This document shows positions 43,973-52,900 of a stretch of 64,000 nucleotides of DNA, piece by piece. Both the position numbers and the translations under genes were made by a program. The stretch covers positions 1,054,001-1,118,000 of the forward strand of contig NZ_CP022161.1 of NCBI RefSeq assembly GCF_002214185.1, given 5' to 3'. The notes under the pieces were generated by a model, which did not search any database, was not told where the DNA came from, and saw only the letters and a program-made list of their open reading frames with translations. The DNA comes from Streptomyces capitiformicae (GTDB taxonomy: Bacteria > Actinomycetota > Actinomycetes > Streptomycetales > Streptomycetaceae). Positions within the stretch are counted from its first letter, which is position 1. Every line of letters begins with the position of its first letter.

Positions 43973-46900
43973 ATGGATCCCGTGCCCGCGCTCGAAGAAC
44001 TGCTCAAGAACACGCTCGGCGCCGCCACCGCGAAGGTGATGGCCGAGCACCTCGGCCTGCACACCGTCGGCGACCTGCTCCACCACTACCCGCGCAGATA
44101 CGAGGAGCGCGGCCAGCTCACCCACCTCGCCGACCTGCCCATGGACGAGCACGTCACCGTGGTCGCCCAGGTCGCCGACGCCCGACTGCACACCTTCGCC
44201 TCCGCCAAGGCGCCCCGCGGCAAGGGCCAGCGCCTCGAAGTGACCATCACCGACGGCAGCGGCCGCCTCCAGCTCGTCTTCTTCGGCAACGGCGTGCACA
44301 AACCCCACAAGGAGCTCCTCCCCGGCACCCGCGCCCTGTTCGCCGGCAAGGTCTCCGTCTTCAACCGCCGCCTCCAACTGGCGCACCCGGCCTACGAACT
44401 CCTGCGCGGCGACGACGTCTCCGAGACCGTCGACACCTGGGCCGGCGCCCTCATCCCGATCTACCCGGCCACCGCCAAGCTGGAGTCCTGGAAGATCGCC
44501 AAGGCGGTCCAGACAGTGCTCCCGAGCGCCCAGGAAGCCGTGGACCCCCTGCCCGACTCGCTCCGCGCGGGCCGCGGCCTGGTCCCCCTCCCCGAAGCCC
44601 TCCTGAAGATCCACCGTCCCCACACCAAGGCGGACATCGACTCCGCCCGCGACCGCCTCAAGTGGGACGAGGCCTTCGTCCTCCAGGTGGCCCTCGCCCG
44701 CCGCCGCCACGCCGACGCCCAACTCCCCGCCGCGGTTCGCAAACCCACCCCCGACGGCCTCCTCACCGCCTTCGACGCCCGCCTCCCCTTCACCCTCACC
44801 GAGGGCCAGCGCAAGGTCTCCAAGGAGATCTTCGACGACCTGGCCACCGAGCATCCGATGCACCGCCTGCTTCAGGGAGAGGTCGGCTCGGGCAAGGCCC
44901 AGCCTCTCGACTCGCTGGTGCTCACTCCCGCCGGTTTCCGCCGGATGGGGGACTTGAGCGTGGGGGACGAGGTTGTCGTGCCCGACGGGGAGATCGCGCT
45001 GATCGACGGCGTCTTCCCACAAGGAGAGCGCGATGTCTGGCGGCTGGTGCTGTCCGACGGCAGCTCTGTCGAGTGCGACGACGAGCATCTCTGGATCGTC
45101 GGTACGGGCTGCGGGGGGCACCGAGGGCAGGAACCCAAGGTCATGACCGCTCGGGAGATCCGTCTCGACACCTTCAAGGCAAACGGATCCTCGAAGTGGT
45201 ACATCCCGGCCGCAACCCCCGTCGACCTCGGAGACGATTCAGGACTGCCGTTGGATCCCTACCTGTTCGGCCTCCTCCTGGGGGACGGCTCGTTCCGCCA
45301 CAACCTGCGCTTCTCCACGATCGACGAGGAGATTCGAGATGCCGTGGCAGCCGCGGTCGCGCCGGAATGCCGACTGGTGCCGGTAAAGGGCTCCGGCTGC
45401 GACTACACGATCCAGCTGACGGAACGTGCCGGCGGCGTCCGCAATCCCGTGATCCAGACGCTGCGCGACCTGAACCTGTGGGGTCTCACGTCACCTGGGA
45501 AGTTCGTGCCGGACGACTTCAAGAACACGTCGGTCAAGAACCGTCTGGCCCTGCTGCAAGGCCTTCTGGACACGGATGGCACCGTCCAGGCGGACGGTCT
45601 GAACATCTCGCTCTGTTCGGTCTCGCGCAGGCTGGCGGACGACGTCGCCTGGCTCGTGCGATCGCTGGGTGGCCGTGCACGGGTTCTGCCGAAGCGCGCC
45701 GCATTCAATGTCTCGGTCGCCCTGCCCGAGGAACACGCGCCGTTCCGGCTGACCCGCAAGGCCGACCGCGTACGGGCTCGGCCGAACACGTTTCGACGTG
45801 GAATCCGGGCCGTCGAGCATGTGGGCCGCAAGCCGGTCCAGTGCATCAGCGTCGCCCACCCGAGCCATGCCTACGTCACCGACAACTTCACGGTCACCCA
45901 CAACACCATGGTGGCCCTCCGAGCCATGCTCGCCGTCGTCGACGCGGGCGGGCAGGCCGCGATGCTCGCGCCCACCGAGGTGCTCGCCCAGCAGCACCAC
46001 CGGTCGGTCACCGAGATGATGGGCGAGCTGGCCGAGGGGGGGATGCTGGGCGGGGCCGAGCACGCCACCAAGGTGGTGCTGCTCACCGGTTCGATGGGCG
46101 CCGCGGCCCGCAGGCAGGCCCTGCTGGACCTGGTCACCGGCGAGGCGGGCATCGTCATCGGCACCCACGCGCTGATCGAGGACAAGGTGCAGTTCCACGA
46201 CCTGGGCCTGGTCGTCGTGGACGAACAGCACCGCTTCGGCGTGGAACAGCGCGACGCGCTGCGCGGCAAGGGCAAGCAGCCGCCCCACCTCCTCGTCATG
46301 ACGGCCACCCCCATTCCGCGCACGGTCGCCATGACCGTCTTCGGCGACCTGGAGACCTCGGTCCTCGACCAACTCCCCGCCGGCCGCTCACCCATCGCCA
46401 GCCATGTCGTACCGGCCGCCGACAAACCCCACTTCCTCGCCCGCGCCTGGGAGCGGATCCGCGAGGAGGTCGAGAACGGCCACCAGGCGTACGTGGTCTG
46501 CCCCCGCATCGGCGATGAGGAGGACGACCCGAAGAAGGCCAAGAAGTCCCCCGAGGACGAGGCCGAGAAGCGCCCACCCCTCGCGGTCCTCGATGTCGCC
46601 GACCACCTTGCCAAGGGCCCGCTCAACGGCATCGAGGTCGAGGTCCTGCACGGCCGTATGCACCCCGACGACAAGGACGCCGTGATGCGCCGCTTCGCCG
46701 CCGGCGAGACGCACGTCCTGGTCGCCACCACGGTCATCGAGGTCGGCGTCAACGTTCCGAACGCCACGGCGATGGTCATCATGGACGCCGACCGCTTCGG
46801 CGTCTCCCAGCTCCACCAGCTCCGCGGCCGGGTGGGCCGAGGCTCGGCAGCGGGCCTGTGTCTCCTGGTTACCGAGATGGCCGAGGCCAGCGCGGCCCGC

Positions 46901-47185
46901 CAACGCCTCAACGCCGTCGCAGCCACCCTCGACGGCTTCGAACTCTCCCGCATCGACCTGGAACAACGCCGAGAAGGCGACGTACTCGGCCAGGCCCAGT
47001 CCGGCGCCCGCACCAGCCTCCGGATGCTGGCCGTCATCGAGGACGAGGAGATCATCGCGGAGGCGAGGGAGGAGGCGGCGGCGGTAGTGGCCGAAGACCC
47101 GGACCTACAGCACCTCCCCGGCCTGCGCACGGCCCTGGACGCCCTGTTGGACGAGGAGAGGGAACAGTACTTGGACAAGGGTTGA
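43973..47185 (+). CDS. recG: ATP-dependent DNA helicase RecG, interrupted by an intein
   Basis: RecG regresses stalled forks and processes Holliday junctions. The precursor is 1070 residues; removing the intein (residues 309-644) leaves 734, normal for actinobacterial RecG. The N-terminal wedge/OB domain spans about 1-200. Helicase motif I is LQGEVGSGK (extein residues 300-308) joined, after splicing, to TMVALRAM. Motif Ia is LAPTEVLAQQH, motif II VVVDEQHRFG, motif III MTATPIPRT; the second RecA domain has VLHGRMHPDDKDAVM, ATTVIEVGVNVPNATAMVI and the QLRGRVGRG motif. ATG 43973 is preferred over longer open frame. Divergent from the HSP90 gene. Confidence 0.97.
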   Translation: MDPVPALEELLKNTLGAATAKVMAEHLGLHTVGDLLHHYPRRYEERGQLTHLADLPMDEHVTVVAQVADARLHTFASAKAPRGKGQRLEVTITDGSGRLQLVFFGNGVHKPHKELLPGTRALFAGKVSVFNRRLQLAHPAYELLRGDDVSETVDTWAGALIPIYPATAKLESWKIAKAVQTVLPSAQEAVDPLPDSLRAGRGLVPLPEALLKIHRPHTKADIDSARDRLKWDEAFVLQVALARRRHADAQLPAAVRKPTPDGLLTAFDARLPFTLTEGQRKVSKEIFDDLATEHPMHRLLQGEVGSGKAQPLDSLVLTPAGFRRMGDLSVGDEVVVPDGEIALIDGVFPQGERDVWRLVLSDGSSVECDDEHLWIVGTGCGGHRGQEPKVMTAREIRLDTFKANGSSKWYIPAATPVDLGDDSGLPLDPYLFGLLLGDGSFRHNLRFSTIDEEIRDAVAAAVAPECRLVPVKGSGCDYTIQLTERAGGVRNPVIQTLRDLNLWGLTSPGKFVPDDFKNTSVKNRLALLQGLLDTDGTVQADGLNISLCSVSRRLADDVAWLVRSLGGRARVLPKRAAFNVSVALPEEHAPFRLTRKADRVRARPNTFRRGIRAVEHVGRKPVQCISVAHPSHAYVTDNFTVTHNTMVALRAMLAVVDAGGQAAMLAPTEVLAQQHHRSVTEMMGELAEGGMLGGAEHATKVVLLTGSMGAAARRQALLDLVTGEAGIVIGTHALIEDKVQFHDLGLVVVDEQHRFGVEQRDALRGKGKQPPHLLVMTATPIPRTVAMTVFGDLETSVLDQLPAGRSPIASHVVPAADKPHFLARAWERIREEVENGHQAYVVCPRIGDEEDDPKKAKKSPEDEAEKRPPLAVLDVADHLAKGPLNGIEVEVLHGRMHPDDKDAVMRRFAAGETHVLVATTVIEVGVNVPNATAMVIMDADRFGVSQLHQLRGRVGRGSAAGLCLLVTEMAEASAARQRLNAVAATLDGFELSRIDLEQRREGDVLGQAQSGARTSLRMLAVIEDEEIIAEAREEAAAVVAEDPDLQHLPGLRTALDALLDEEREQYLDKG
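44897..45904 (+). mobile_element. Class 3-type intein with LAGLIDADG endonuclease in RecG
   Basis: An in-frame 336-residue insertion between Lys and Thr of the RecG Walker A motif (VGSGK/T). It begins AQPLDSLVL, so residue 1 is Ala, and ends FTVTHN followed by +1 Thr. Block B reads GSSVECDDEHLW: His64 and Trp66 (B:12). Block F reads PVQCISV: Cys316 (F:4). Block G has Thr334 (G:5), His335 and Asn336. Trp-Cys-Thr at these positions is the signature of class 3 inteins, which use the block F Cys in place of an N-terminal nucleophile. The centre is a homing endonuclease with two LAGLIDADG motifs, LFGLLLGDG (catalytic Asp130) and LQGLLDTDG (Asp227). All splicing and cutting residues look intact. 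Confidence 0.95.
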
Positions 47186-47189
47186 GGAC

Positions 47190-47275
47190 CAGCGCGCCCC
47201 AGGAGGTGCGGGGCTGTGTCGACATGCGGCTTCGCCAGGTGGGCGCGACAAGCCACGATGGACCCGAAGTGGCCG
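47190..47275. repeat. Dispersed GC-rich repeat, family A' (degraded)
   Basis: After the recG stop: GTGCGGGGCTGTGTCGACAT, then GCGGCTTCGCC and GGGCGCGACAAGCCACGATG. This is a diverged reverse copy of the A' element seen near hupS and mutM. It fills the 165-bp gap before rsmD. Confidence 0.6.
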
Positions 47276-47350
47276 ACGGCGACCAGGCACCCACCTCCTC
47301 CCGCCTGCCAAACTGAACCGTAAAGCCGCCCACGAAGAAGGACTCCCCCA

Positions 47351-47935
47351 ATGACCCGCGTGATCGCCGGCGCCGCCGGCGGACGGCGCCTCTCCGTGCC
47401 GCCCGGCACCGGAACCCGGCCCACCTCCGACCGCGCACGCGAGGGCCTCTTCTCCACCTGGGAATCCCTCCTCGGCGGCCCCCTGGACGGCGAACGGGTC
47501 CTCGACCTCTACGCCGGCTCCGGCGCCGTAGGCCTGGAGGCCCTCTCCCGAGGCGCCGCCCACGCCCTCCTCGTCGAGGCCGACGCGAGAGCGGCCCGCA
47601 CGGTCCGCGACAACGTCAGATCGCTCGGCCTTCCCGGAGCCGAGGTCAGGTCGGGCAAAGCGGAGCAGATCGTTCATGGCCCGGCCCCGGAGACGCCGTA
47701 CGACCTCGTCTTCCTGGACCCCCCGTACGCCGTCTCGGATGACGATCTTCTAGAGATTCTCCTCACACTCCGTACGGGGGGCTGGCTCGGCGAGGAAGCC
47801 CTCGTCACCGTGGAGCGCAGCACCAGAGGCGGCGAATTCCGCTGGCCGACCGGTTTCGAAGCGATCAGGTCCCGTCGCTACGGCGAGGGAACGTTTTGGT
47901 ACGGTCGCGCCGCCTCCACGTGCGAAGACGCATGA
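47351..47935 (+). CDS. rsmD: 16S rRNA (guanine(966)-N2)-methyltransferase
   Basis: A 194-residue SAM-dependent methyltransferase acting on G966 of 16S rRNA. Opening [19 protein letters not shown], the SAM-binding [18 protein letters not shown], and the catalytic NPPY-type motif [10 protein letters not shown] are present. GAAGGA precedes ATG 47351. It lies just upstream of coaD, the common bacterial pairing. Confidence 0.96.
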   Translation: MTRVIAGAAGGRRLSVPPGTGTRPTSDRAREGLFSTWESLLGGPLDGERVLDLYAGSGAVGLEALSRGAAHALLVEADARAARTVRDNVRSLGLPGAEVRSGKAEQIVHGPAPETPYDLVFLDPPYAVSDDDLLEILLTLRTGGWLGEEALVTVERSTRGGEFRWPTGFEAIRSRRYGEGTFWYGRAASTCEDA

Positions 47936-47964
47936 TGACCGGACCGAAGAGCGAGGGATCCCAA

Positions 47965-48444
47965 GTGCGCCGAGCCGTCTGTCCGGGGTCGTTCGACCCC
48001 ATCACCAACGGACACCTCGACATCATTGGCCGCGCCTCCAAGCTGTACGACGAGGTCTACGTCGCCGTGATGATCAACAAGTCCAAGAAGGGCCTGTTCG
48101 AGGTCGAGGAGCGGATCGAGCTGATCCGCGAGGTCACCGCCGACTACGAGAACGTACGGGTCGAGGCCTTCCACGGCCTCCTCGTCGACTTCTGCAAGCA
48201 GCGCGACATCCCGGCCATCGTCAAGGGCCTGCGCGCGGTCAGCGACTTCGACTACGAGCTGCAGATGGCCCAGATGAACAACGGCCTCTCCGGCGTGGAG
48301 ACCCTCTTCGTCCCCACCAACCCCACCTACAGCTTCCTGTCCTCCTCCCTGGTCAAGGAGGTCGCGACCTGGGGCGGCGACGTCTCCCACCTGGTGCCCC
48401 CGCTGGTCCTCCAGGCGCTGAACGAGCGTCTGAAGCAGGACTGA
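47965..48444 (+). CDS. coaD: Phosphopantetheine adenylyltransferase
   Basis: A 159-residue PPAT, the penultimate step of coenzyme A synthesis. It has the nucleotidyltransferase motif [16 protein letters not shown] (T/HxGH), the substrate loops [13 protein letters not shown] and [18 protein letters not shown], and the ISSS-like [15 protein letters not shown] motif. GTG 47965, with GAGGGA upstream, gives the standard length; ATG codons near 47932 overlapping the rsmD stop are possible. Confidence 0.97.
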   Translation: MRRAVCPGSFDPITNGHLDIIGRASKLYDEVYVAVMINKSKKGLFEVEERIELIREVTADYENVRVEAFHGLLVDFCKQRDIPAIVKGLRAVSDFDYELQMAQMNNGLSGVETLFVPTNPTYSFLSSSLVKEVATWGGDVSHLVPPLVLQALNERLKQD

Positions 48445-48521
48445 GGGGACGGCGGTCGTCCACTGGCCGTACAGTCGACCCGACCGTCTCCAACACAGCT
48501 GTAGAGAGTGGCGAGCACACG

Positions 48522-49592
48522 GTGGACCACACGGTGGACGTGCAGAAGAAGCTCGACGAGATCGTCTCGGTCGTCTCCGGCGCCCGGGCCATGCCCATGT
48601 CGGCCTCGTGCGTGGTCAACCGCGCCCAACTGCTCTCGCTGCTCGAAGAGGTGCGCGCGGCGCTGCCCGACTCCCTCGCCCAGGCGCAGGAGCTGATCGG
48701 CGACCGCGAGCACATGGTGGAGCGGGCCCGGATGGAGGCCGAGCGGATCATCGAGACCGCGCACGCCGAGCGCGGCTCCCTGATCTCCGACACCGAGGTC
48801 GCCCGCCGCTCCCAGAACGAGGCCGACCGCATCCTCGCCGAGGCCCGCCAGGAAGCCGAAGAGGTCCGCGCCGAGGCCGACGACTACGTCGACTCCAAGC
48901 TCGCCAACTTCGAGGTCGTCCTCACCAAGACCCTCGGCTCCGTCGGCCGCGGCCGCGAGAAGCTCCTCGGCACCGGCCCCGGCGTCGACGAACAGGGCTA
49001 CGAGGACGAGGACGCTCCGGAGCGCAGCCACGACCCCGAGACCCTGCGCCGCGACGCGGACGCGTACGTGGACGCCAAGCTCGGTGCCTTCGAGGCCGTC
49101 CTCGCCAAGACTTTGGAGGCCGTCGGCCGCGGCCGGCAGAAGCTCCACGGCCGGATCGCCACCGACGACCTCGGCGCCCTCGCCCTGAACGACGACGGCA
49201 CCTCCCCCCGGCCCACCAGCGACGCCGACTACCTGGCCGAGCTCGCCGCGCTCACCGACACCCCCGCCCAGCAGCCCTCCGCGGTGCCGGGGCAGTCGTC
49301 GTACGGTCAGCAGCAGGACGCGTACCGGGCGACGGCGTACCAGCAGGATCCGTACGGCGGCTACCAGCAGCAGTACGCCCAGCCCCAGCAGGCGGCCGAC
49401 CCCTACGGCTACCAGCAGGCCGACCCGTACGCGGCCGGCTACCCGCAGCAGCCGTCGTACGACCCGAACCAGGAACAGCAGGGGCATCAGGGGTACGCAC
49501 AGCCCCCGGCCAATGCCCTCGACGAGACCAGCCTCTTCGACACCACCATGATCACCGCGGAGCAGCTGCGCCGCTACGAGCAGGGCCGCTGA
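48522..49592 (+). CDS. Coiled-coil, DivIVA/AtpF-like protein with Gln/Tyr-rich tail
   Basis: A 356-residue cytoplasmic protein. Residues about 30-125 form a long coiled coil (LLSLLEEVRAALPDSLAQAQ, MVERARMEAERIIETAHAE). A pair of similar segments, DDYVDSKLANFEVVLTKTL and DAYVDAKLGAFEAVLAKTL, mark an internal duplication near 120-140 and 180-200. The tail from about 245 is a Gln/Tyr/Pro-rich disordered region with YQQ and DPYG repeats. Proteins of this kind in actinobacteria are annotated as cell-division initiation or DivIVA-like; direct function is unknown. GTG 48522 lies 77 bp after coaD. Confidence 0.82.
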   Translation: MDHTVDVQKKLDEIVSVVSGARAMPMSASCVVNRAQLLSLLEEVRAALPDSLAQAQELIGDREHMVERARMEAERIIETAHAERGSLISDTEVARRSQNEADRILAEARQEAEEVRAEADDYVDSKLANFEVVLTKTLGSVGRGREKLLGTGPGVDEQGYEDEDAPERSHDPETLRRDADAYVDAKLGAFEAVLAKTLEAVGRGRQKLHGRIATDDLGALALNDDGTSPRPTSDADYLAELAALTDTPAQQPSAVPGQSSYGQQQDAYRATAYQQDPYGGYQQQYAQPQQAADPYGYQQADPYAAGYPQQPSYDPNQEQQGHQGYAQPPANALDETSLFDTTMITAEQLRRYEQGR

Positions 49593-49718
49593 CAGCGGAT
49601 TGGGCCGAGAGCGAAAGGTCCAGTATCCTGGCTCTTCGGTCGCGCGTACGTCCGCGATCAACGCTGCCCGGGAAGCATCGAAGGGCGGCATCCCAGAGCT
49701 TCAAGATCGAAAGCAGGA

Positions 49719-50363
49719 ATGGCCCTGAACGCCCGCCTCGACCACCGCAACCCTCTCGTGTTCGACACACACGAGCTGGGGCGGCGTCCTGGCGCGCTGC
49801 AGCGCCTGACCCGTGAGATCGACGCTCCCAAGGACCTCGGGATCCAGGGAGTGATCGGAGTGCCGGAAGGCGCGCCGGTGGGGCTCGAACTCCGCCTGGA
49901 GTCGGTCATGGAAGGTGTGCTCGTCACTGGCACCGCCCGTGCCAAGGCCGAGGGGGAGTGCGTAAGGTGTCTGGAGCCGCTTGAGCTGGAGCTCGACGCG
50001 GACTACCAGGAGATGTTCTCGTACCCTGACGCCGACGACCGGGGCCGCCCCAAGGCGGAGCCGGCCGACGACGCCGAGGAAGACGAGGACAGGCTCTTCA
50101 TCGAGGACGGCCTGTTCGACCTCGAACCCGTGCTGCGTGACGCGGTGGTGCTCGCACTGCCGATGCAGCCGGTGTGCCAGGACGACTGCCCCGGCCTGTG
50201 CTCCCAGTGCGGAGCCCGGCTCGCGGACGACCCGGACCACCACCACGACGCCGTCGACATCCGTTGGGCGGCACTGCAGGGACTCGCCGGTTCACTCGAA
50301 GATGGCGAGAAGGACGAGATGAGCGGCGCCGAAGCTGGCGTCGACGAGAAGCAGGAGAAGTAG
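49719..50363 (+). CDS. DUF177 (YceD) family protein
   Basis: A 214-residue YceD/DUF177 protein, almost always encoded next to rpmF. The core has [40 protein letters not shown] with a CxxC, a Glu/Asp-rich loop, and a second cluster [13 protein letters not shown]. The four or more cysteines may bind zinc. YceD has been linked to 23S rRNA and ribosome assembly in bacteria and plants. It ends two bases before the rpmF start, so expression is coupled. Confidence 0.94.
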   Translation: MALNARLDHRNPLVFDTHELGRRPGALQRLTREIDAPKDLGIQGVIGVPEGAPVGLELRLESVMEGVLVTGTARAKAEGECVRCLEPLELELDADYQEMFSYPDADDRGRPKAEPADDAEEDEDRLFIEDGLFDLEPVLRDAVVLALPMQPVCQDDCPGLCSQCGARLADDPDHHHDAVDIRWAALQGLAGSLEDGEKDEMSGAEAGVDEKQEK

Positions 50364-50365
50364 CC

Positions 50366-50539
50366 GTGGCTGTTCCGAAGCGGAAGATGTCGCGCAGCAA
50401 CACGCGCCACCGCCGGTCGCAGTGGAAGGCTGCGGTCCCCACCCTGGTTGCGTGCGAGCGCTGCCACGAGCCCAAGCAGCAGCACATCGCGTGCCCGTCT
50501 TGCGGCACCTACAACAAGCGCCAGGTCCTCGAGGTCTGA
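50366..50539 (+). CDS. rpmF: 50S ribosomal protein L32 (zinc form)
   Basis: A 57-residue L32: [20 protein letters not shown] at the start, then Cys30/Cys33 (CERC) and Cys43/Cys46 (CPSC) forming the zinc ribbon. GTG 50366 lies immediately after the DUF177 stop. It continues into rnc 19 bp later, giving the classical yceD-rpmF-rnc order. Confidence 0.97.
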   Translation: MAVPKRKMSRSNTRHRRSQWKAAVPTLVACERCHEPKQQHIACPSCGTYNKRQVLEV

Positions 50540-50558
50540 GCGGCTGGTGAGAGGCTTT

Positions 50559-51383
50559 ATGTCTGACGCCAAGGCGGAAATCAGCGCCAAGAAAAAGGCG
50601 GACAACACGGCCTCGTCCCACACGCTTCTGGAAGGGCGGCTCGGCTACCAGCTCGAGTCCGCCCTTCTGGTGCGCGCGCTGACCCACCGTTCCTACGCGT
50701 ACGAGAACGGCGGCCTGCCCACCAACGAGCGCCTGGAGTTCCTCGGTGACTCCGTACTCGGCCTCGTGGTCACGGACACGCTGTACCGCACCCACCCCGA
50801 CCTGCCCGAAGGCCAGCTGGCCAAGCTGCGGGCCGCGGTGGTCAACTCTCGTGCGCTGGCGGAGGTGGGCCGTGGGCTCGACCTGGGCTCCTTCATCCGG
50901 CTCGGCCGCGGTGAAGAGGGCACAGGCGGCCGGGACAAGGCGTCCATCCTCGCCGACACCCTCGAAGCGGTGATCGGTGCGGTCTATCTCGACCAGGGCC
51001 TGGACTCGGCGGCGGAGCTGGTGCACCGCCTGTTCGACCCGCTGATCGAGAAGTCCTCGAACCTCGGAGCCGGCCTGGACTGGAAGACCAGCCTCCAGGA
51101 GCTCACCGCGACCGAGGGGCTCGGCGTGCCCGAGTACCTGGTCACGGAGACCGGCCCCGACCACGAGAAGACCTTCACCGCTGCCGCCCGCGTCGGAGGC
51201 GTCTCGTACGGCACCGGCACGGGCCGCAGCAAGAAGGAAGCGGAGCAGCAGGCGGCCGAGTCCGCCTGGCGCGCGATCCGCTCCGCGGCGGACGAGCGTG
51301 CGAAGGCGGCGGCTGCGGCCGCCGCGGCCGCCGCCGAGGCCGAGTCCACCGCCGACGCGCCTTCGGACACCGCGTCGGCCTGA
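50559..51383 (+). CDS. rnc: Ribonuclease III
   Basis: A 274-residue dsRNA endonuclease (AbsB in S. coelicolor, where it globally affects antibiotic production). The RNase III signature [13 protein letters not shown] has catalytic Glu60 and Asp64; the second acidic cluster is [13 protein letters not shown]. The dsRNA-binding domain spans about 180-250 with the [16 protein letters not shown] helix. An Ala/Glu-rich tail of about 20 residues follows. ATG 50559 is chosen; a GTG at 50547 is possible. Confidence 0.97.
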   Translation: MSDAKAEISAKKKADNTASSHTLLEGRLGYQLESALLVRALTHRSYAYENGGLPTNERLEFLGDSVLGLVVTDTLYRTHPDLPEGQLAKLRAAVVNSRALAEVGRGLDLGSFIRLGRGEEGTGGRDKASILADTLEAVIGAVYLDQGLDSAAELVHRLFDPLIEKSSNLGAGLDWKTSLQELTATEGLGVPEYLVTETGPDHEKTFTAAARVGGVSYGTGTGRSKKEAEQQAAESAWRAIRSAADERAKAAAAAAAAAAEAESTADAPSDTASA

Positions 51384-51428
51384 CCCCGAACGGGACCCCC
51401 TGAGCGCCTCCAGCTCGGGGGGTCGGGG

Positions 51429-51512
51429 TTGTTGGGTGGGTGCGGGTTGTGTGTTGTCGCTCGCGCCCGCGCGGCGGAGCCGCACATCGACACAGCCCCG
51501 CGCCCCTGAAGA
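51429..51512. repeat. Dispersed GC-rich repeat, family A'
   Basis: Contains GTGTTGTCGCTCGCGCCCGC, GCGGCGGAGCCGC (hairpin) and ATCGACACAGCCCCGCGCCC. It occupies the gap between rnc and mutM and ends just nine bases before the mutM start, so its 3' flank (TGAAGAGGAG) doubles as the mutM ribosome-binding site. Confidence 0.75.
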
Positions 51513-51520
51513 GGAGCCCC

Positions 51521-52381
51521 ATGCCTGAGCTTCCCGAGGTCGAAGTCGTACGGCGAGGGCTGGAGCGGTGGGTGGCCCGCCGGACGGTCGCCGATGTGGA
51601 GGTCCTGCACCCAAGGGCGATCAGGCGGCATCTCGCCGGGCCGGACGACTTCGCGCACCGGCTCAAGGGGTACCGGATCGGTGAGCCGAGTCGGCGTGGG
51701 AAGTATCTGTGGCTGCCCGTCGAGGACACCGGAATCGCGGTTCTCGCCCATCTCGGGATGAGCGGCCAGCTGCTCGTGCAGCCGCACGACGCGGTCGACG
51801 AGAAGCACCTCAGGATCCGCGTACGGTTCGCGGACGCCCTCGGTACCGAACTCCGCTTCGTCGACCAACGCACCTTCGGGGGACTGTCGTTGCACGACAC
51901 GATCCCCGACGGCCTGCCGGACGTCATCGGCCACATCGCCCGAGACCCCCTCGACCCGCTGTTCGACGCCGAGGCCTTCCATCAGTCGCTGCGGCGCAAG
52001 CGTACGACCATCAAACGGGCCCTGCTCGACCAGTCGCTGATCAGCGGCGTCGGCAACATCTACGCGGACGAGGCGCTTTGGCGCGCACGAGTCCACTACG
52101 AGCGCCCGACCGCCGGTTTCACGCGCCCCCGCACCACCGAACTCCTGGGGCACATACGGGATGTGATGAACGCGGCCCTGGAGGTCGGCGGCACGAGCTT
52201 CGACAGCCTGTACGTCAACGTCAACGGCGAGTCGGGGTACTTCGACCGCTCACTCGACGCGTACGGGCGGGAGGGGCTGCCCTGCCGACGCTGTGCCACG
52301 CCGATGCGGCGGCGCCCCTGGATGAACCGGTCCAGCTATTACTGCCCGACGTGTCAGCGGGCGCCGCGCGTCTCGTCGTAG
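51521..52381 (+). CDS. mutM: Formamidopyrimidine-DNA glycosylase
   Basis: A 286-residue base-excision repair enzyme removing 8-oxoguanine and FaPy. The N-terminal PELPE places the catalytic Pro and Glu after Met removal. The lesion-reading [19 protein letters not shown] helix-two-turn-helix and the C-terminal zinc finger (CRRCATPM...YYCPTC) are intact. ATG 51521 must be the start, since Pro2 is catalytic. The last 28 bp overlap the convergent HxlR gene. Confidence 0.97.
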   Translation: MPELPEVEVVRRGLERWVARRTVADVEVLHPRAIRRHLAGPDDFAHRLKGYRIGEPSRRGKYLWLPVEDTGIAVLAHLGMSGQLLVQPHDAVDEKHLRIRVRFADALGTELRFVDQRTFGGLSLHDTIPDGLPDVIGHIARDPLDPLFDAEAFHQSLRRKRTTIKRALLDQSLISGVGNIYADEALWRARVHYERPTAGFTRPRTTELLGHIRDVMNAALEVGGTSFDSLYVNVNGESGYFDRSLDAYGREGLPCRRCATPMRRRPWMNRSSYYCPTCQRAPRVSS

Positions 52382-52794
52382 CGCTCGCGTGCCCGGAGCA
52401 CATCCTCCATGCGGTCCTCCACACAGTGGATGAGGGACAGCAGGCGCTCGGCGACCTCGCGGCCGAGCGGGGTGAGCGTGTAGTCGACGCGGGGCGGGTT
52501 CGTGGGCTGGGCCTCGCGGTGGACCAGACCGTCGCGCTCCAGGGCGTGGAGGGTCTGGGAGAGCATCTTCTCGCTGACGCCGTCGACCCGTCGGCGCAGC
52601 TCGTTGAAGCGGAGCGTGCCCTCGTGCAGCGCGCAGAGCGTGAGACCGCCCCAGCGGCCGGTGACGTGCTCCAGGGTGCCTCGGGACGGGCAGTTCCTGG
52701 CGAACACGTCGAAGGGCAGGTCGTCGAGGTTCGCACCATCCGCGCACGCGGCGGCCTGCGCGGGCGTCACGGCGGTCTGCGCGGCTGATTCCAT
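52354..52794 (-). CDS. HxlR-family transcriptional regulator
   Basis: A 146-residue winged-helix regulator. The HxlR core reads [68 protein letters not shown]. Three cysteines are present, including one in the NCPSRG position where some HxlR members (HypR, YodB) sense thiol stress. An inverted repeat just upstream of its start is a likely autoregulatory site. Its former target gene may have been lost, since a MITE-like element now lies upstream. Confidence 0.92.
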   Translation of the reverse strand: MESAAQTAVTPAQAAACADGANLDDLPFDVFARNCPSRGTLEHVTGRWGGLTLCALHEGTLRFNELRRRVDGVSEKMLSQTLHALERDGLVHREAQPTNPPRVDYTLTPLGREVAERLLSLIHCVEDRMEDVLRARERYDETRGAR

Positions 52795-52816
52795 ACGTCG
52801 AGGATACTCCGGCGCA

Positions 52817-52854
52817 GCGCTAACCAGAAGGTTGCACTAACTCGCGGTTAGCGC
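52817..52854. promoter_or_regulatory. Inverted repeat, probable HxlR operator
   Basis: GCGCTAACC (52817-52825) and GGTTAGCGC (52846-52854) form a perfect 9-bp inverted pair. A nested dyad CTAAC-TCGCG-GTTAG lies at 52837-52851. It sits 23 bp upstream of the HxlR start and resembles the dyad operators of this family. Confidence 0.6.
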
Positions 52855-52900
52855 GCCGGGGTGTGCGCGCCTCGGCGGACGCGCCCCGCGGTACGCCCCT

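Noticed and set aside
44897..45904. Possibility that the recG insert is an assembly artefact or a broken transposon
   Set aside because: It is exactly in frame, has all intein blocks in order with intact key residues, and both RecG parts align to full length without it.
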